This document shows, one piece after another, positions 1 to 8,344 of a stretch of 35,351 nt of DNA. A program made the translations under genes and the position numbers. Within the stretch, counting starts at the first letter, position 1. Each line of letters starts with the position of its first letter. A model generated the notes under the pieces. That model was not told the origin of the DNA and did not search any database. It worked only from the letters and a program-made list of their open reading frames with translations. Location: the NCBI GenBank assembly GCA_028819255.1, contig JAPPMB010000062.1, forward strand, positions 39,870-75,220, written 5' to 3'. The stretch is from Bryobacterales bacterium. GTDB lineage: Bacteria; Acidobacteriota; Terriglobia; Bryobacterales; UBA6623.

Positions 1-727
1 TTTCCCGGCAGCCCGGCAGGCGGCCCGGATCGGCGCGATCCGGGAGCTGAATCTGGCGCGCATGGCTGAAGTCGGCGACCCCGAGATCTCGACGCGGATC
101 GCCTCGTACGAGCTGGCGCATCGCATGCAGACGAGCGGTCCCGAGCTGATGGACCTTTCGTCGGAGAGCCAGTCCACTCTCGATCTCTACGGTGCCGTTC
201 CGGGCGAGTCGTCGTTCGCCGGCAACTGCCTCGTGGCGCGCCGGCTCCTCGAGCGGGGGACCCGCTTCGTGCAGCTCTACCACACGGGCTGGGATCATCA
301 CGGCAACCGCGTCAACAACCTGGCAGGCAAGCTTGACGAAGTCTCAGAGGCCGTCGACCGCCCGTGTGCAGCGCTCGTCAAGGACCTCAAGCAGCGGGGG
401 CTGCTGGACGATACGCTGGTGATCTGGGGCGGGGAGTTCGGCCGGACGCCGATGGGAGAGATCCAGGAGCTGCCGGGCCGCAACCATCATGTCGAGAACT
501 TTCCGATGTGGTTCGCGGGCGGAGGAATCAGGCCGGGCCAGACCATCGGGGAGGTGGACGAGCTCGGGTTCTTCATCACCAGGGACCCGGTCGACGTGCA
601 CGATGTGCAGGCCACGATCCTGCATCTGCTTGGGCTTGACCACACAAGGCTGACGTTCAGGCACCAGGGCCGCGACTACCGGCTGACCGACGTAGGCGGT
701 CGCGTCATCGACAGGCTGCTCGCGTAG
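1..727 (+). CDS. DUF1501 domain-containing protein, C-terminal part (5' end outside window)
   Basis: The frame is open from base 2 through the left edge, so this is the last roughly 240 residues of a longer protein. The ATG at 62 is internal. Visible family landmarks in order are the [12 protein letters not shown] stretch, the segment [21 protein letters not shown], the GGEFGRTP motif followed by GRNHH, and the C-terminal [16 protein letters not shown]. These belong to the DUF1501 family, which is related to the alkaline-phosphatase/sulfatase fold and usually carries a Tat signal at its missing N-terminus. In Acidobacteriota and Planctomycetota such genes usually follow a DUF1549/DUF1553 cytochrome-type gene; that partner would lie to the left of the window. 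The biochemical role of the family is not established. The gene converges on the TonB-dependent receptor at 806-3670. Confidence 0.88.
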   Translation, partial: FPAARQAARIGAIRELNLARMAEVGDPEISTRIASYELAHRMQTSGPELMDLSSESQSTLDLYGAVPGESSFAGNCLVARRLLERGTRFVQLYHTGWDHHGNRVNNLAGKLDEVSEAVDRPCAALVKDLKQRGLLDDTLVIWGGEFGRTPMGEIQELPGRNHHVENFPMWFAGGGIRPGQTIGEVDELGFFITRDPVDVHDVQATILHLLGLDHTRLTFRHQGRDYRLTDVGGRVIDRLLA

Positions 728-805
728 AGCCTCGGTCCCGGAATACCGCGGGCCGGAGGCCTGCCGCGACTCGCCAGGACGAGCGGTGACCGGTGGTCCG
801 GCCGG

Positions 806-3670
806 TCAGCGGCCCCACCGGTAGTTGATGCGGACGTAGTAGTACCCGCCGCTCAGGCCCCACGGCGTGAACTGGCTGTAGGGCAGGCCGAACGCGCTGG
901 CGAACAGGTCCATCCGGTCCGAGAAGCTGTTGAAGACGTTCTGGCCACCTACCGCCAGCGTCACCTCCCGGGTGATCGGGACCCTCGCCTCGATGTCGAG
1001 GATGTTGCGCCCGCCAAGAGCCGGGGCAAGAGCGCCCCGGACGGACCGCGCGTCGAAGTGGTCGACCCAGGAGCCGTAGTAGTGCAACCTCCCCAGGACC
1101 TCCACCCGCCCTACCCGCTGGTTGACAGCGGCATTCCAGCGGACACGCGGCACGCCGCGCTCGAGCGCCAGCACGTCGCCGCGGCTCAGGAGATCCGACT
1201 CCCGCGTCACCGCCGTGTCGGTGTAGTTCATGGCAATGCTAAACACCGTGTTGCCGCGCAGACTCGGCGGCGCCCAGGTCGAGACGAGGTCCGCCCCTTG
1301 TGTCCGGGTCGAGAAGTCGTTGATGAAGAATCGGAAGAAGGCCAGGGTTCGAGCCGACGCGATGCCCTCGGACAGCAGCAGCGCGCGCTCGCCCGCGCGG
1401 AGCGTGAAGTTCTGCGACAAGGCAAGCCGGTTCGAGACGTCAACGCGGAAATAGTCGGCGGTGAGCGTGAACGGCCCGGTGTCGATGACCAGTCCTGCCG
1501 TGGCGTTGCGCGAGGTTTCGGGATCGAGCGGCAGGCCGCCTCGCAGCTCCGCTGCGCGGAAGGTGGACGGCACGGTTGCGCTGTCAACCAGATCCAGCGT
1601 CTCGGGATCGATCGTCGACTGGACATTGAACGTGTTCTGCTGGCCTGGAGTCGGCGCGCGGAACCCGCTGCTGACGCCTCCCCGCACGGCCAAGGTGTCG
1701 GTCAGTCCGAAGCGGGCAGACAGCTTGCCGTTCGTCGTGGTGCCGAAAATGTCGAATCGCTCGAACCGCAGAGCGCCGCCGACCGACCATCGGTCGCCCG
1801 GCTCTCTGAGCTCGACGTCTCCGTACAGGGCGACGTTCCCGCGCGTCCAGGTGCCGGCCGTGTAGTCGGGGAACCCGGCGAAGCCGTTCGACCCCGAGAC
1901 GAAGCCCTGCTGGGCGTACGGCCCGACCTCCCATGACGAGCGTTCCCCCTCGCGGATCGTGAATCGTTCGTCGCGCCACTCGGCGCCGCCGGCGAAGTGG
2001 AGCATGTCGGTTGCGGCGTATGAGAGGTCGAGATTGAGATTGACCTCTTCCTGCCGGTACAGCCCCGGGTCGAAGTCGCGCGGCGTCTGCGGGCCGAGCG
2101 AGGCGTTCACGGTGTTGAAGAGGAAGAAGTCCGCCTCGTGGGCGCCGTAGCCGACGCTGGCATCCCAGGTCAGGCCGCTGGCCATCGCCCGCCGCAGGCC
2201 TGCAACCGCCGACATGTCCGTGACGACGCCGCTGAACCAGGGAGTGAAGCCTCCTTGCGCGATCTCCTGGAAGGAGAAGCAGTTCGGGTCGGAAAACACC
2301 TTCCCAAGTGCCGCCGGATCCGGCCTGTGGCCGCTGACCCGGACGGTGGGACAGCCTGCCGATCCGTCCGCGACGCCGTCTTGCGCGTCCAGCACGTCCC
2401 CGACAAGCAGGGTCTCGCCACCGTCCAGGCTGTAGATGTTGGCCCGCGTGTTGGGGTTGCGGTAGTAGAAGCCCTGCGTATGTGTCTTCTTCGCGTAGTT
2501 GGCATGGCCGTAGAGCTGCAGGCCGTTGTCCAGCAGGTGGCCGAAGTTGCCGAACACCTTCGCATCGTCCTCGATCCTCGGGTCCCCCCAGACCTGCACG
2601 GGATCGGCCACCGCGGGGTTCCCGGCCGCGACGAGAGCCGCCGCGTCGGCCCGCTGCACGCTGCGGCTCGTCGGGTCGGCATTGCCGTACTCGAAGCTGA
2701 CATTGGCGAACCCGGTTTCGCCGAGAGGCAGGCCCGCGTTGCCCGCGACAGTGTAGGAGTCGCCGTCGCCGGCCCGGTAGGTCCCCGTCTTGATCTCGAG
2801 GCTTCCGCCCCGGGGGGCGTCCTTGAGCTGGAAGTTGATGACGCCTGCGATGGCGTCCGATCCGTACTGGGCAGACGCGCCGTCGCGCAACACCTCCACC
2901 TGCCGGAGGGCGATTGCCGGTATGGTCGAGATGTCCGGGCCCTGCGTGCCGTCCGTCACGCCGCCGAACCAGACGAGGATCGCCGAGCGGTGGCGGCGTT
3001 TGCCGTTCACAAGAACCAGCGTGTGGTCGTGCGCGAGATTGCGGAGGCTGGCCGGACGGACGAGCGAGGCGGCGCCGCTGATGGGATGCGTGGCGACGTT
3101 GAAGGACGGGACCAGATTCCGCAGCTGGTAGTCGAGCGAGGCGGCGCCCTGGCTCATGACATCGCGGAACGGGATTGCGTCGATCGGCACTTGGGACGCG
3201 GTCACCGACCGAGGCTGTGCGCGGCTGCCGACGACGACCACCTGTTCGTCCACCAGCAGCGACAGGGCCACCTCCATCCTGACCGTCCCACCGTCGCGTC
3301 CGATCACCACGCCGTCCCGCACGACGGGCCTGAAGCCCGGCAGCTCGAAGGTCACCTCGTACGTGCCGGGCTCGAGAGGGGCCAGCGCGAACGAGCCCGC
3401 ATCGTCGGTCACGGCGGTTCGGGCCAAAGCGCCGCCCGCCGCCCGTGCCTCGACGCTGACACCGGAAAGCGGGGAACCGGTCGAGTGGCTGACTGTGCCT
3501 GCCAGCGTCGATCCCGGGATCTCGGCCATGGCTTGGCCGGGTGCCAGCGCGGCAGCGATTGCCGCGAGGGTTGCGGCGGCGGTGCTCACGCGACGTCCGG
3601 GCACCGGCGAGCCGCCGCCGTTGCTGGATTCCTGTGTGGGGCCGGGCTTCATGCTTGCGTCAGGGGCCAT
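806..3670 (-). CDS. TonB-dependent outer-membrane receptor with N-terminal carboxypeptidase-regulatory domain (paralogue A)
   Basis: This 954-residue protein is an outer-membrane active transporter energised by TonB-ExbBD; the substrate is unknown. The long N-terminus ends in a hydrophobic stretch with a likely cleavage after GQAMA (about residue 49). A carboxypeptidase-regulatory beta domain follows (about 55-135), then the plug domain starting at VVVVGSRAQPRSV and containing VLVNGKRRHRSA and YGSDAIAGVINFQLKD, and then the beta barrel ending in the aromatic-rich YYYVRINYRWGR. The plug motifs match the iron-complex-receptor type rather than the Oar type of the neighbouring 4097-7192 gene. The start is uncertain: ATG at 3670 has no strong ribosome-binding site and Met7 (3652) is an alternative. 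The protein is closely similar along its plug and barrel to the receptor at 19991-22780, while the N-terminal domains differ. An inverted repeat lies about 60-80 bp upstream. Confidence 0.93.
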   Translation of the reverse strand: MAPDASMKPGPTQESSNGGGSPVPGRRVSTAAATLAAIAAALAPGQAMAEIPGSTLAGTVSHSTGSPLSGVSVEARAAGGALARTAVTDDAGSFALAPLEPGTYEVTFELPGFRPVVRDGVVIGRDGGTVRMEVALSLLVDEQVVVVGSRAQPRSVTASQVPIDAIPFRDVMSQGAASLDYQLRNLVPSFNVATHPISGAASLVRPASLRNLAHDHTLVLVNGKRRHRSAILVWFGGVTDGTQGPDISTIPAIALRQVEVLRDGASAQYGSDAIAGVINFQLKDAPRGGSLEIKTGTYRAGDGDSYTVAGNAGLPLGETGFANVSFEYGNADPTSRSVQRADAAALVAAGNPAVADPVQVWGDPRIEDDAKVFGNFGHLLDNGLQLYGHANYAKKTHTQGFYYRNPNTRANIYSLDGGETLLVGDVLDAQDGVADGSAGCPTVRVSGHRPDPAALGKVFSDPNCFSFQEIAQGGFTPWFSGVVTDMSAVAGLRRAMASGLTWDASVGYGAHEADFFLFNTVNASLGPQTPRDFDPGLYRQEEVNLNLDLSYAATDMLHFAGGAEWRDERFTIREGERSSWEVGPYAQQGFVSGSNGFAGFPDYTAGTWTRGNVALYGDVELREPGDRWSVGGALRFERFDIFGTTTNGKLSARFGLTDTLAVRGGVSSGFRAPTPGQQNTFNVQSTIDPETLDLVDSATVPSTFRAAELRGGLPLDPETSRNATAGLVIDTGPFTLTADYFRVDVSNRLALSQNFTLRAGERALLLSEGIASARTLAFFRFFINDFSTRTQGADLVSTWAPPSLRGNTVFSIAMNYTDTAVTRESDLLSRGDVLALERGVPRVRWNAAVNQRVGRVEVLGRLHYYGSWVDHFDARSVRGALAPALGGRNILDIEARVPITREVTLAVGGQNVFNSFSDRMDLFASAFGLPYSQFTPWGLSGGYYYVRINYRWGR

Positions 3671-4096
3671 CCGATCTCAGGTGCGCCCGTCGGCCTGCGG
3701 TGGTGCCGCGCCGACTCGACGGTTCACTTTCCAATTGTCGAACAATCGGAAACACGAGCACGCCCGATGACCCCGGGGGATCTGCCAGCTCGATTGGATT
3801 CCCCCTTCTTGCACGCACTCGTTCTTCTTCGTCGGTGGCCAGATGCTCAGCGAACCAATCGGGAGAGCCTTCGCAATCGGACAGGGTTGCAGGAAGAACC
3901 GCCAGTGCTGAATTCGATCCGACGTTGCACGGAGCCTCTCAGGCCATTCGCCGGGCCGGAGCACTGCCTCGACAGGATCAACATGTTACGAATCCATCCC
4001 GGCCGAACTCGGTGAGGTCCCGGCTGAAGGCCGAAGACCGGCGGCAGCCAGTGCCGCGCGGGCGGAAGCGGCCGCAGCTCGACTGCATCAGCCGGC
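3671..4096. other. Intergenic region between two receptor genes
   Basis: This stretch of 426 bp carries no convincing gene on either strand. It must contain the promoter of the 806-3670 receptor. The only structured element I see is the inverted repeat at 3728-3752. No clear terminator follows the 4097 stop. Confidence 0.6.
3728..3752. promoter_or_regulatory. Imperfect 11-bp inverted repeat upstream of receptor A
   Basis: TTTCCAATTGT, a CGA spacer, then ACAATCGGAAA form two 11-bp arms with a single mismatch. The element is AT-rich in a GC-rich context and lies 58-82 bp upstream of the receptor start at 3670. This is a plausible operator position, but no regulator can be assigned. It is not present upstream of the paralogue at 22780. 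Confidence 0.35.
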
Positions 4097-7000
4097 TCAG
4101 AACTGGATACGGAGTCCTACCTGTGCCCGGCGCGTGTCCCCGAGTCCGCTCCGCAGCGTCCCGTCGAAGTTGAACAGGAGCGAACCGATCGCGGGGTCGA
4201 CGAAGTTGTCTGCGTTGGTAAGGTTGAACACTTCGAACACCGGCTCGAAGTGGACGCCGTCGCCAAGCGGGAGTCGCCGCGACAGGCGCAGGTCCCAAGA
4301 GAAGAACTCGTTCTCCCGCCGCAAGGTGTTGCGGGGCAGGATCGAGCCGTCATCGCAGATCCTGTCCGCGGGCTGGGTGGCCCGCACGCCCCGGTTGGCG
4401 CACTGCTCGGACACGGGGGAAGGCGACAGGAATCGGAGGACATTGCTCAGTTGAAGCCCTGAGGGGAGAGCGGTCAGGACGTATCCGCTGACCTGGTGGC
4501 GCCGGTCGCGGTCCGACCATCCGTACTCCGGGGCCAGATCGCCGGCGTGGGCGTAGCGAAGAACGAACGGATCGCGCTCGTTGTCGTCGTCGGAGCGATC
4601 GAACGCCAGCGTGTAGTGCGCCTCGAAAGTCACCGGGCGCCCGCGGACGCTGCCTCGGCCGCGCAGCCCGGCCGAGAGGCAATGGTAGCGTGACCTTGCG
4701 CTGCTCTCGGCGACGGTCAGCGTGTTGATGCCGCCGCCGGAAGGATGCGTTCCGATCCCGAACGGAGTCCCGAAGGCCGCGTCGTTGCGGTTGACGAAGC
4801 GGAACAGGTTGTCGGTGCGGGCTTGTATGTACGTGACGCTGGCGGCGATCCCGCGACCGAGGTCGCGTTCGATGCCGGCCCTGAAGGACCAGGTTCGAGG
4901 CAGTTCCAGGCGGCGGTCGGCGACTTGGATGTCGGGCAGGAAAGGGGCCGACGACGAGGCATCGATCTGGCGGTCAATCGGGGGTACGGGGCCGAGTTCC
5001 GGGGCTGTGCTGCTGCGGAAGAGTGTCTGCTGGAATGCGCCGTTGGTCGCTCTGTGCTGGGCGAACACGAGCACGGGGATCCGTGCCACGTACGATCCTG
5101 CGTTCGCTCGCAGGACCGTGCGGTCGTCGCCGGCGAGGTTCCACGCCAGCCCGAGACGAGGCTGTAGGTTGTCGAGGTCGTCCGGAATGCGGCCGTTCGA
5201 GGGAAACCGGGGATCGTCCAGGTACGGCGCGAAGAACGTGTCCTCGGGTTCGACGAAGACCCTCGGGTGCCAGGTTCCGTCCCACCGCAGCCCGAGGTCC
5301 AGCGTCACCCGCTTGTGCGGATGCCACGAATCCTGCACGAACGCACCCAGCTCGTGAACGGGCAGTTGCTGAATTCCGAGCTGCTCGGGCGGGACGCCGG
5401 GGACCGTCGCGGACTGCAGGTAGACCAGGACTGGACCGCTGACGGAGGATCCGGGAGGGCAGGCGCCGATGGCGCTGGAGGATCCGTCCGAACAGGTGAC
5501 ATGGCTCTTGCCGTGCTCCACGAATCCGATGAAGCCCTCGACGGAATCGAATATGTAGCGGCTGTTCGCGAATCCGATGAACTGCTGCTCTGCTTTCGTC
5601 AGATTGAATTCCGCCCCGGCCTTGACCAGGTGGGCGCCCGTCGCGAACGACACGTTCTCAACTACCTGGAGGCGCGTGTCGAACGATGGATCGACCGGCA
5701 GGAAGAACGGCAGCCCGATCCGGAATCCGTCCGCGAAGTCCATCGCGATATCCGGAAAGGGCCGGCCTCCGATCGCAGCGAACTGCGGCTGTCCCGGCAA
5801 GCTCCCGCCGGGGATCAGCGGTCCCCGATATCGGCGCGGCCGGTCTTCGCGCGCGACCTGCACGCGGAGTTCGTTGGACAGCGCGTTGGACAGCAGCGAG
5901 CGAAGGCTGCCGTTGACGGCGTGCGAGTGGTCCCCCTCGATCCCGTTCGCCGATGCGCCCCAGGAATCGACGTCGAACGTGCCGTTCACCTGCTCCGACC
6001 AGGTGTAGTTGTACTTGACCGAGGCCTGGTGCCGGCCGTCGATGTTCAGGTCCAGCTTGGCCAGCAGGGCACGTGCGTCGTCGGTGCGGCTGATGGGACC
6101 GAATTCGTCGTCGAACAAGCCCGGCCACCGTGACTGCAGGAAGTCCTCGAGTCTCTGCAGGCTCGCCGGATCGGAGACGCGTCGCGTCGCCTGCTTGGTC
6201 TCGCCCGCCGCCTGCCGGTCGTAGGCCAGGAAGAAGAATGCCCGGTCCCGCACAAGCGGGCCGCTCAGCGTCGCGCCGATCTGATTGCGGCTGAAGTCGG
6301 GACGGCCGCCTCCGCGCGCCGCGGGAAACGGGGCCGCGATGTCGTCCCATTGCCCGAAATAGTGGGCCGTGCCGGCCAGTTCGTTGGTGCCCGACTTGGT
6401 GATCACGTTGACAAAGCCGCCCGCCGAGCGGCCGAACTCGGCGGTCGCACCCTGATTGACCACTACCAGTTCCTCGATGGCGTCCTGATTGAACGTGAAC
6501 GCCGGCCGCTGCCCGCCGCGCTGTTCCCCGAAGAACGGGTTGTTGAAGTCCGCACCGTCCACGATGAAGTTGTTGAAGATGCCGCGCTGGCCGCTGATGT
6601 TCAGCTCGTCGCCGTCCGGCCCTTGGGAGACTGACGCCCCCGGCGTGAGCAGGGTCATGTTCACGAAGTTCCGGCCGTTGCTGGGCAGCCCGTACACGAC
6701 GTCGTCGCGCATGCGCTGCGAACTCGTGACATCCCCGGTGTCCAGCGTCGGCGGCAGATCGCTGACCACCGTGACGGTCTCGGTGGTCACGACCCGGAGC
6801 TCGACCGTCAAGTCGACCATCTCCCCGACCCGGAGAGCCACACCCTCGATGCGCTCGGAACTGAAGCCGGGGATTCCGGAAGTCACGGTGAGGTCGTAGG
6901 CTCCCGGCGGCAGGAGCGTGCGAACGAACGTACCCGACGGGGTCGTCTTCACCGAGGTCAGCAGATCCGTCTCCCAGTGCTGGACCGAGACGGTTGCGCC

Positions 7001-7192
7001 CGCCAAGGGATCGCCGGCTGGATCGAGGACCGTTCCCCGAATGGCGCCGGTCGTCGCACCGGCTTGCGCGGCGAGTTCGGGAGGGTGCAGGAGGACGAGC
7101 ACCGCCCCCAGCAGCGCCGGGGCCAACCCCCGACCGAGATGGATTCCGCACCGCGAGCGCAAGTCAGTCGGCAGGAATCCCGGCTTGCTCAC
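4097..7192 (-). CDS. Oar-like TonB-dependent receptor with carboxypeptidase-regulatory domain
   Basis: This is a 1031-residue outer-membrane protein. A signal peptide with a hydrophobic core (about residues 24-36) precedes a probable cleavage after ELAAQ. A carboxypeptidase-regulatory domain follows (GAIRGTVLDPAGDPLAGATV, about 48-130), then a plug domain with the Oar-type motifs LPSNGRNFVNMTLLTPG, IVDGADFNNPF and FGRSAGGFVNVITKSGTNE, then a long barrel ending in QVGLRIQF with a terminal Phe. The start is GTG at 7192, preceded by AGGA about 8 bases upstream. The same bases read TAGGAT, so a -10 box and a near-leaderless start are also possible. Such receptors are strongly expanded in Acidobacteriota; substrates are mostly unknown, with poly- or oligosaccharides and peptides proposed. 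The gene is co-oriented with the 806-3670 receptor but separated from it by 426 bp, so probably transcribed independently. Confidence 0.93.
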   Translation of the reverse strand: MSKPGFLPTDLRSRCGIHLGRGLAPALLGAVLVLLHPPELAAQAGATTGAIRGTVLDPAGDPLAGATVSVQHWETDLLTSVKTTPSGTFVRTLLPPGAYDLTVTSGIPGFSSERIEGVALRVGEMVDLTVELRVVTTETVTVVSDLPPTLDTGDVTSSQRMRDDVVYGLPSNGRNFVNMTLLTPGASVSQGPDGDELNISGQRGIFNNFIVDGADFNNPFFGEQRGGQRPAFTFNQDAIEELVVVNQGATAEFGRSAGGFVNVITKSGTNELAGTAHYFGQWDDIAAPFPAARGGGRPDFSRNQIGATLSGPLVRDRAFFFLAYDRQAAGETKQATRRVSDPASLQRLEDFLQSRWPGLFDDEFGPISRTDDARALLAKLDLNIDGRHQASVKYNYTWSEQVNGTFDVDSWGASANGIEGDHSHAVNGSLRSLLSNALSNELRVQVAREDRPRRYRGPLIPGGSLPGQPQFAAIGGRPFPDIAMDFADGFRIGLPFFLPVDPSFDTRLQVVENVSFATGAHLVKAGAEFNLTKAEQQFIGFANSRYIFDSVEGFIGFVEHGKSHVTCSDGSSSAIGACPPGSSVSGPVLVYLQSATVPGVPPEQLGIQQLPVHELGAFVQDSWHPHKRVTLDLGLRWDGTWHPRVFVEPEDTFFAPYLDDPRFPSNGRIPDDLDNLQPRLGLAWNLAGDDRTVLRANAGSYVARIPVLVFAQHRATNGAFQQTLFRSSTAPELGPVPPIDRQIDASSSAPFLPDIQVADRRLELPRTWSFRAGIERDLGRGIAASVTYIQARTDNLFRFVNRNDAAFGTPFGIGTHPSGGGINTLTVAESSARSRYHCLSAGLRGRGSVRGRPVTFEAHYTLAFDRSDDDNERDPFVLRYAHAGDLAPEYGWSDRDRRHQVSGYVLTALPSGLQLSNVLRFLSPSPVSEQCANRGVRATQPADRICDDGSILPRNTLRRENEFFSWDLRLSRRLPLGDGVHFEPVFEVFNLTNADNFVDPAIGSLLFNFDGTLRSGLGDTRRAQVGLRIQF

Positions 7193-7402
7193 ATCTCATA
7201 TCCTAGCCACCCCCCTTCTTCGTTGGACGCCGGTTGCATCGCCCGCAATTGGGTCCCGCAGGCAGTCACCGGGCGGAAGGGGAATGCGTTGCCGCCGATG
7301 CGGGCCCGCCCACGGATCAGTTCACTGGGACAATTCCGGCGGACAGCGAACAGAGCGTCGGCCCTGCCGCTCGGAGGCTGATTCGTGGCGCGGCAGCCGC
7401 TC

Positions 7403-8344
7403 CTATGTCGCGAAACGACGCTTGCGCGCCTGATCGACCGCCACCGCCATGATGATGATCGCCCCGATGATCACCTGCTGCCAGTAGGGATTGACGCCGA
7501 GCAAATCGCTTCCGTTGGAGAGCAGGCCCATAATGAAAGCCCCGATCAGAGTCCCGATCACCGAGCCCTCGCCACCGGCCAGGCTTCCCCCGCCGATGAC
7601 GACCGCCGCAATCACCTGCAGCTCGTACGAGACGCCGGCCGTCGGCTGCCCGGTCATCAGGCGTGACGTCTCGATCATCCCCGCCAGACCGGTGAGCAAG
7701 CCGCAGAGCGCGTAGATCGCGACCTTGTACCGCCCCACCGCAATGCCGGCGTAGGTGGCAGCGTGCTCGTTGCTCCCGATGGCGTAGGTGTAGCGCCCCA
7801 GTTTGGTCGAATGCAGGGCGAAGTGCATGATCACGGCGCAGCCGGCCAGCACGACCAGAACGAACGGCACCGGGCCGATCGAGCCCTCTCCCAGGAAACT
7901 GTGCTCCTCCGGCAAGCCGACCACAGGCAGTCCTCCGGAAATGACCAGGCTCATGCCCCTGACGATTCCCAGCGTGCCGAGAGTGACGATGAACGGCGGA
8001 ATACGGAGCGCCGAGATCATGAGGCCGTTAGCGAACCCCCAGAACGCGCCGCAGGCGACTCCGACCGCGATGCCCATCAGGACCGACCCGCTGTCCACCA
8101 TCGTCATCGTGCCCATCACGCCCGAGAACGCGAGAATCGAGCCGACCGACAGGTCGATGCCCCCGGACACGATGACCAGCGTCATTCCGAGGGCCATCGT
8201 GTTGATCACGGCTGTCTGCCGAATCACGCTTGAGAGATTGGTCGCCGTCAGAAAGTAGGGCGACGCGATGGAGAGCGCTACGAAGAGGACCGCCAGACTG
8301 ATGAATGGCAGGAATTTCTGCAGGGCTCGGGATCGGCTAAGCAT
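7403..8344 (-). CDS. Sugar-type ABC transporter permease (RbsC/BPD_transp_2 family)
   Basis: This is a 313-residue polytopic inner-membrane protein with about eight to ten hydrophobic segments. It contains the family signature region (GMTLVIVSGGIDLSVGSILA) and, near the C-terminus, AAVVIGGGSLAGGEGSVIGT, both typical of ribose/xylose/galactose permeases. I chose ATG 8344 (MLSRSRALQKFLPF) because it overlaps the TAG stop of the upstream ATPase gene by 8 bases, implying translational coupling; a frame extension to 8380 adds residues without homology. It should form a homodimer served by the 8337-9815 ATPase. The sugar cannot be told from the sequence, and no periplasmic binding protein gene is adjacent. 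Confidence 0.92.
   Translation of the reverse strand: MLSRSRALQKFLPFISLAVLFVALSIASPYFLTATNLSSVIRQTAVINTMALGMTLVIVSGGIDLSVGSILAFSGVMGTMTMVDSGSVLMGIAVGVACGAFWGFANGLMISALRIPPFIVTLGTLGIVRGMSLVISGGLPVVGLPEEHSFLGEGSIGPVPFVLVVLAGCAVIMHFALHSTKLGRYTYAIGSNEHAATYAGIAVGRYKVAIYALCGLLTGLAGMIETSRLMTGQPTAGVSYELQVIAAVVIGGGSLAGGEGSVIGTLIGAFIMGLLSNGSDLLGVNPYWQQVIIGAIIIMAVAVDQARKRRFAT

Noticed and set aside
1340..1356. GGGTTCGAGCC resembling a tRNA T-loop
   Set aside because: It lies within the receptor A coding region and no acceptor or anticodon stem can be built around it.
2138..4015. 625-codon open frame on the plus strand
   Set aside because: It is antisense to receptor A, with low-complexity Arg/Ala/Val/Gly content and no motif.
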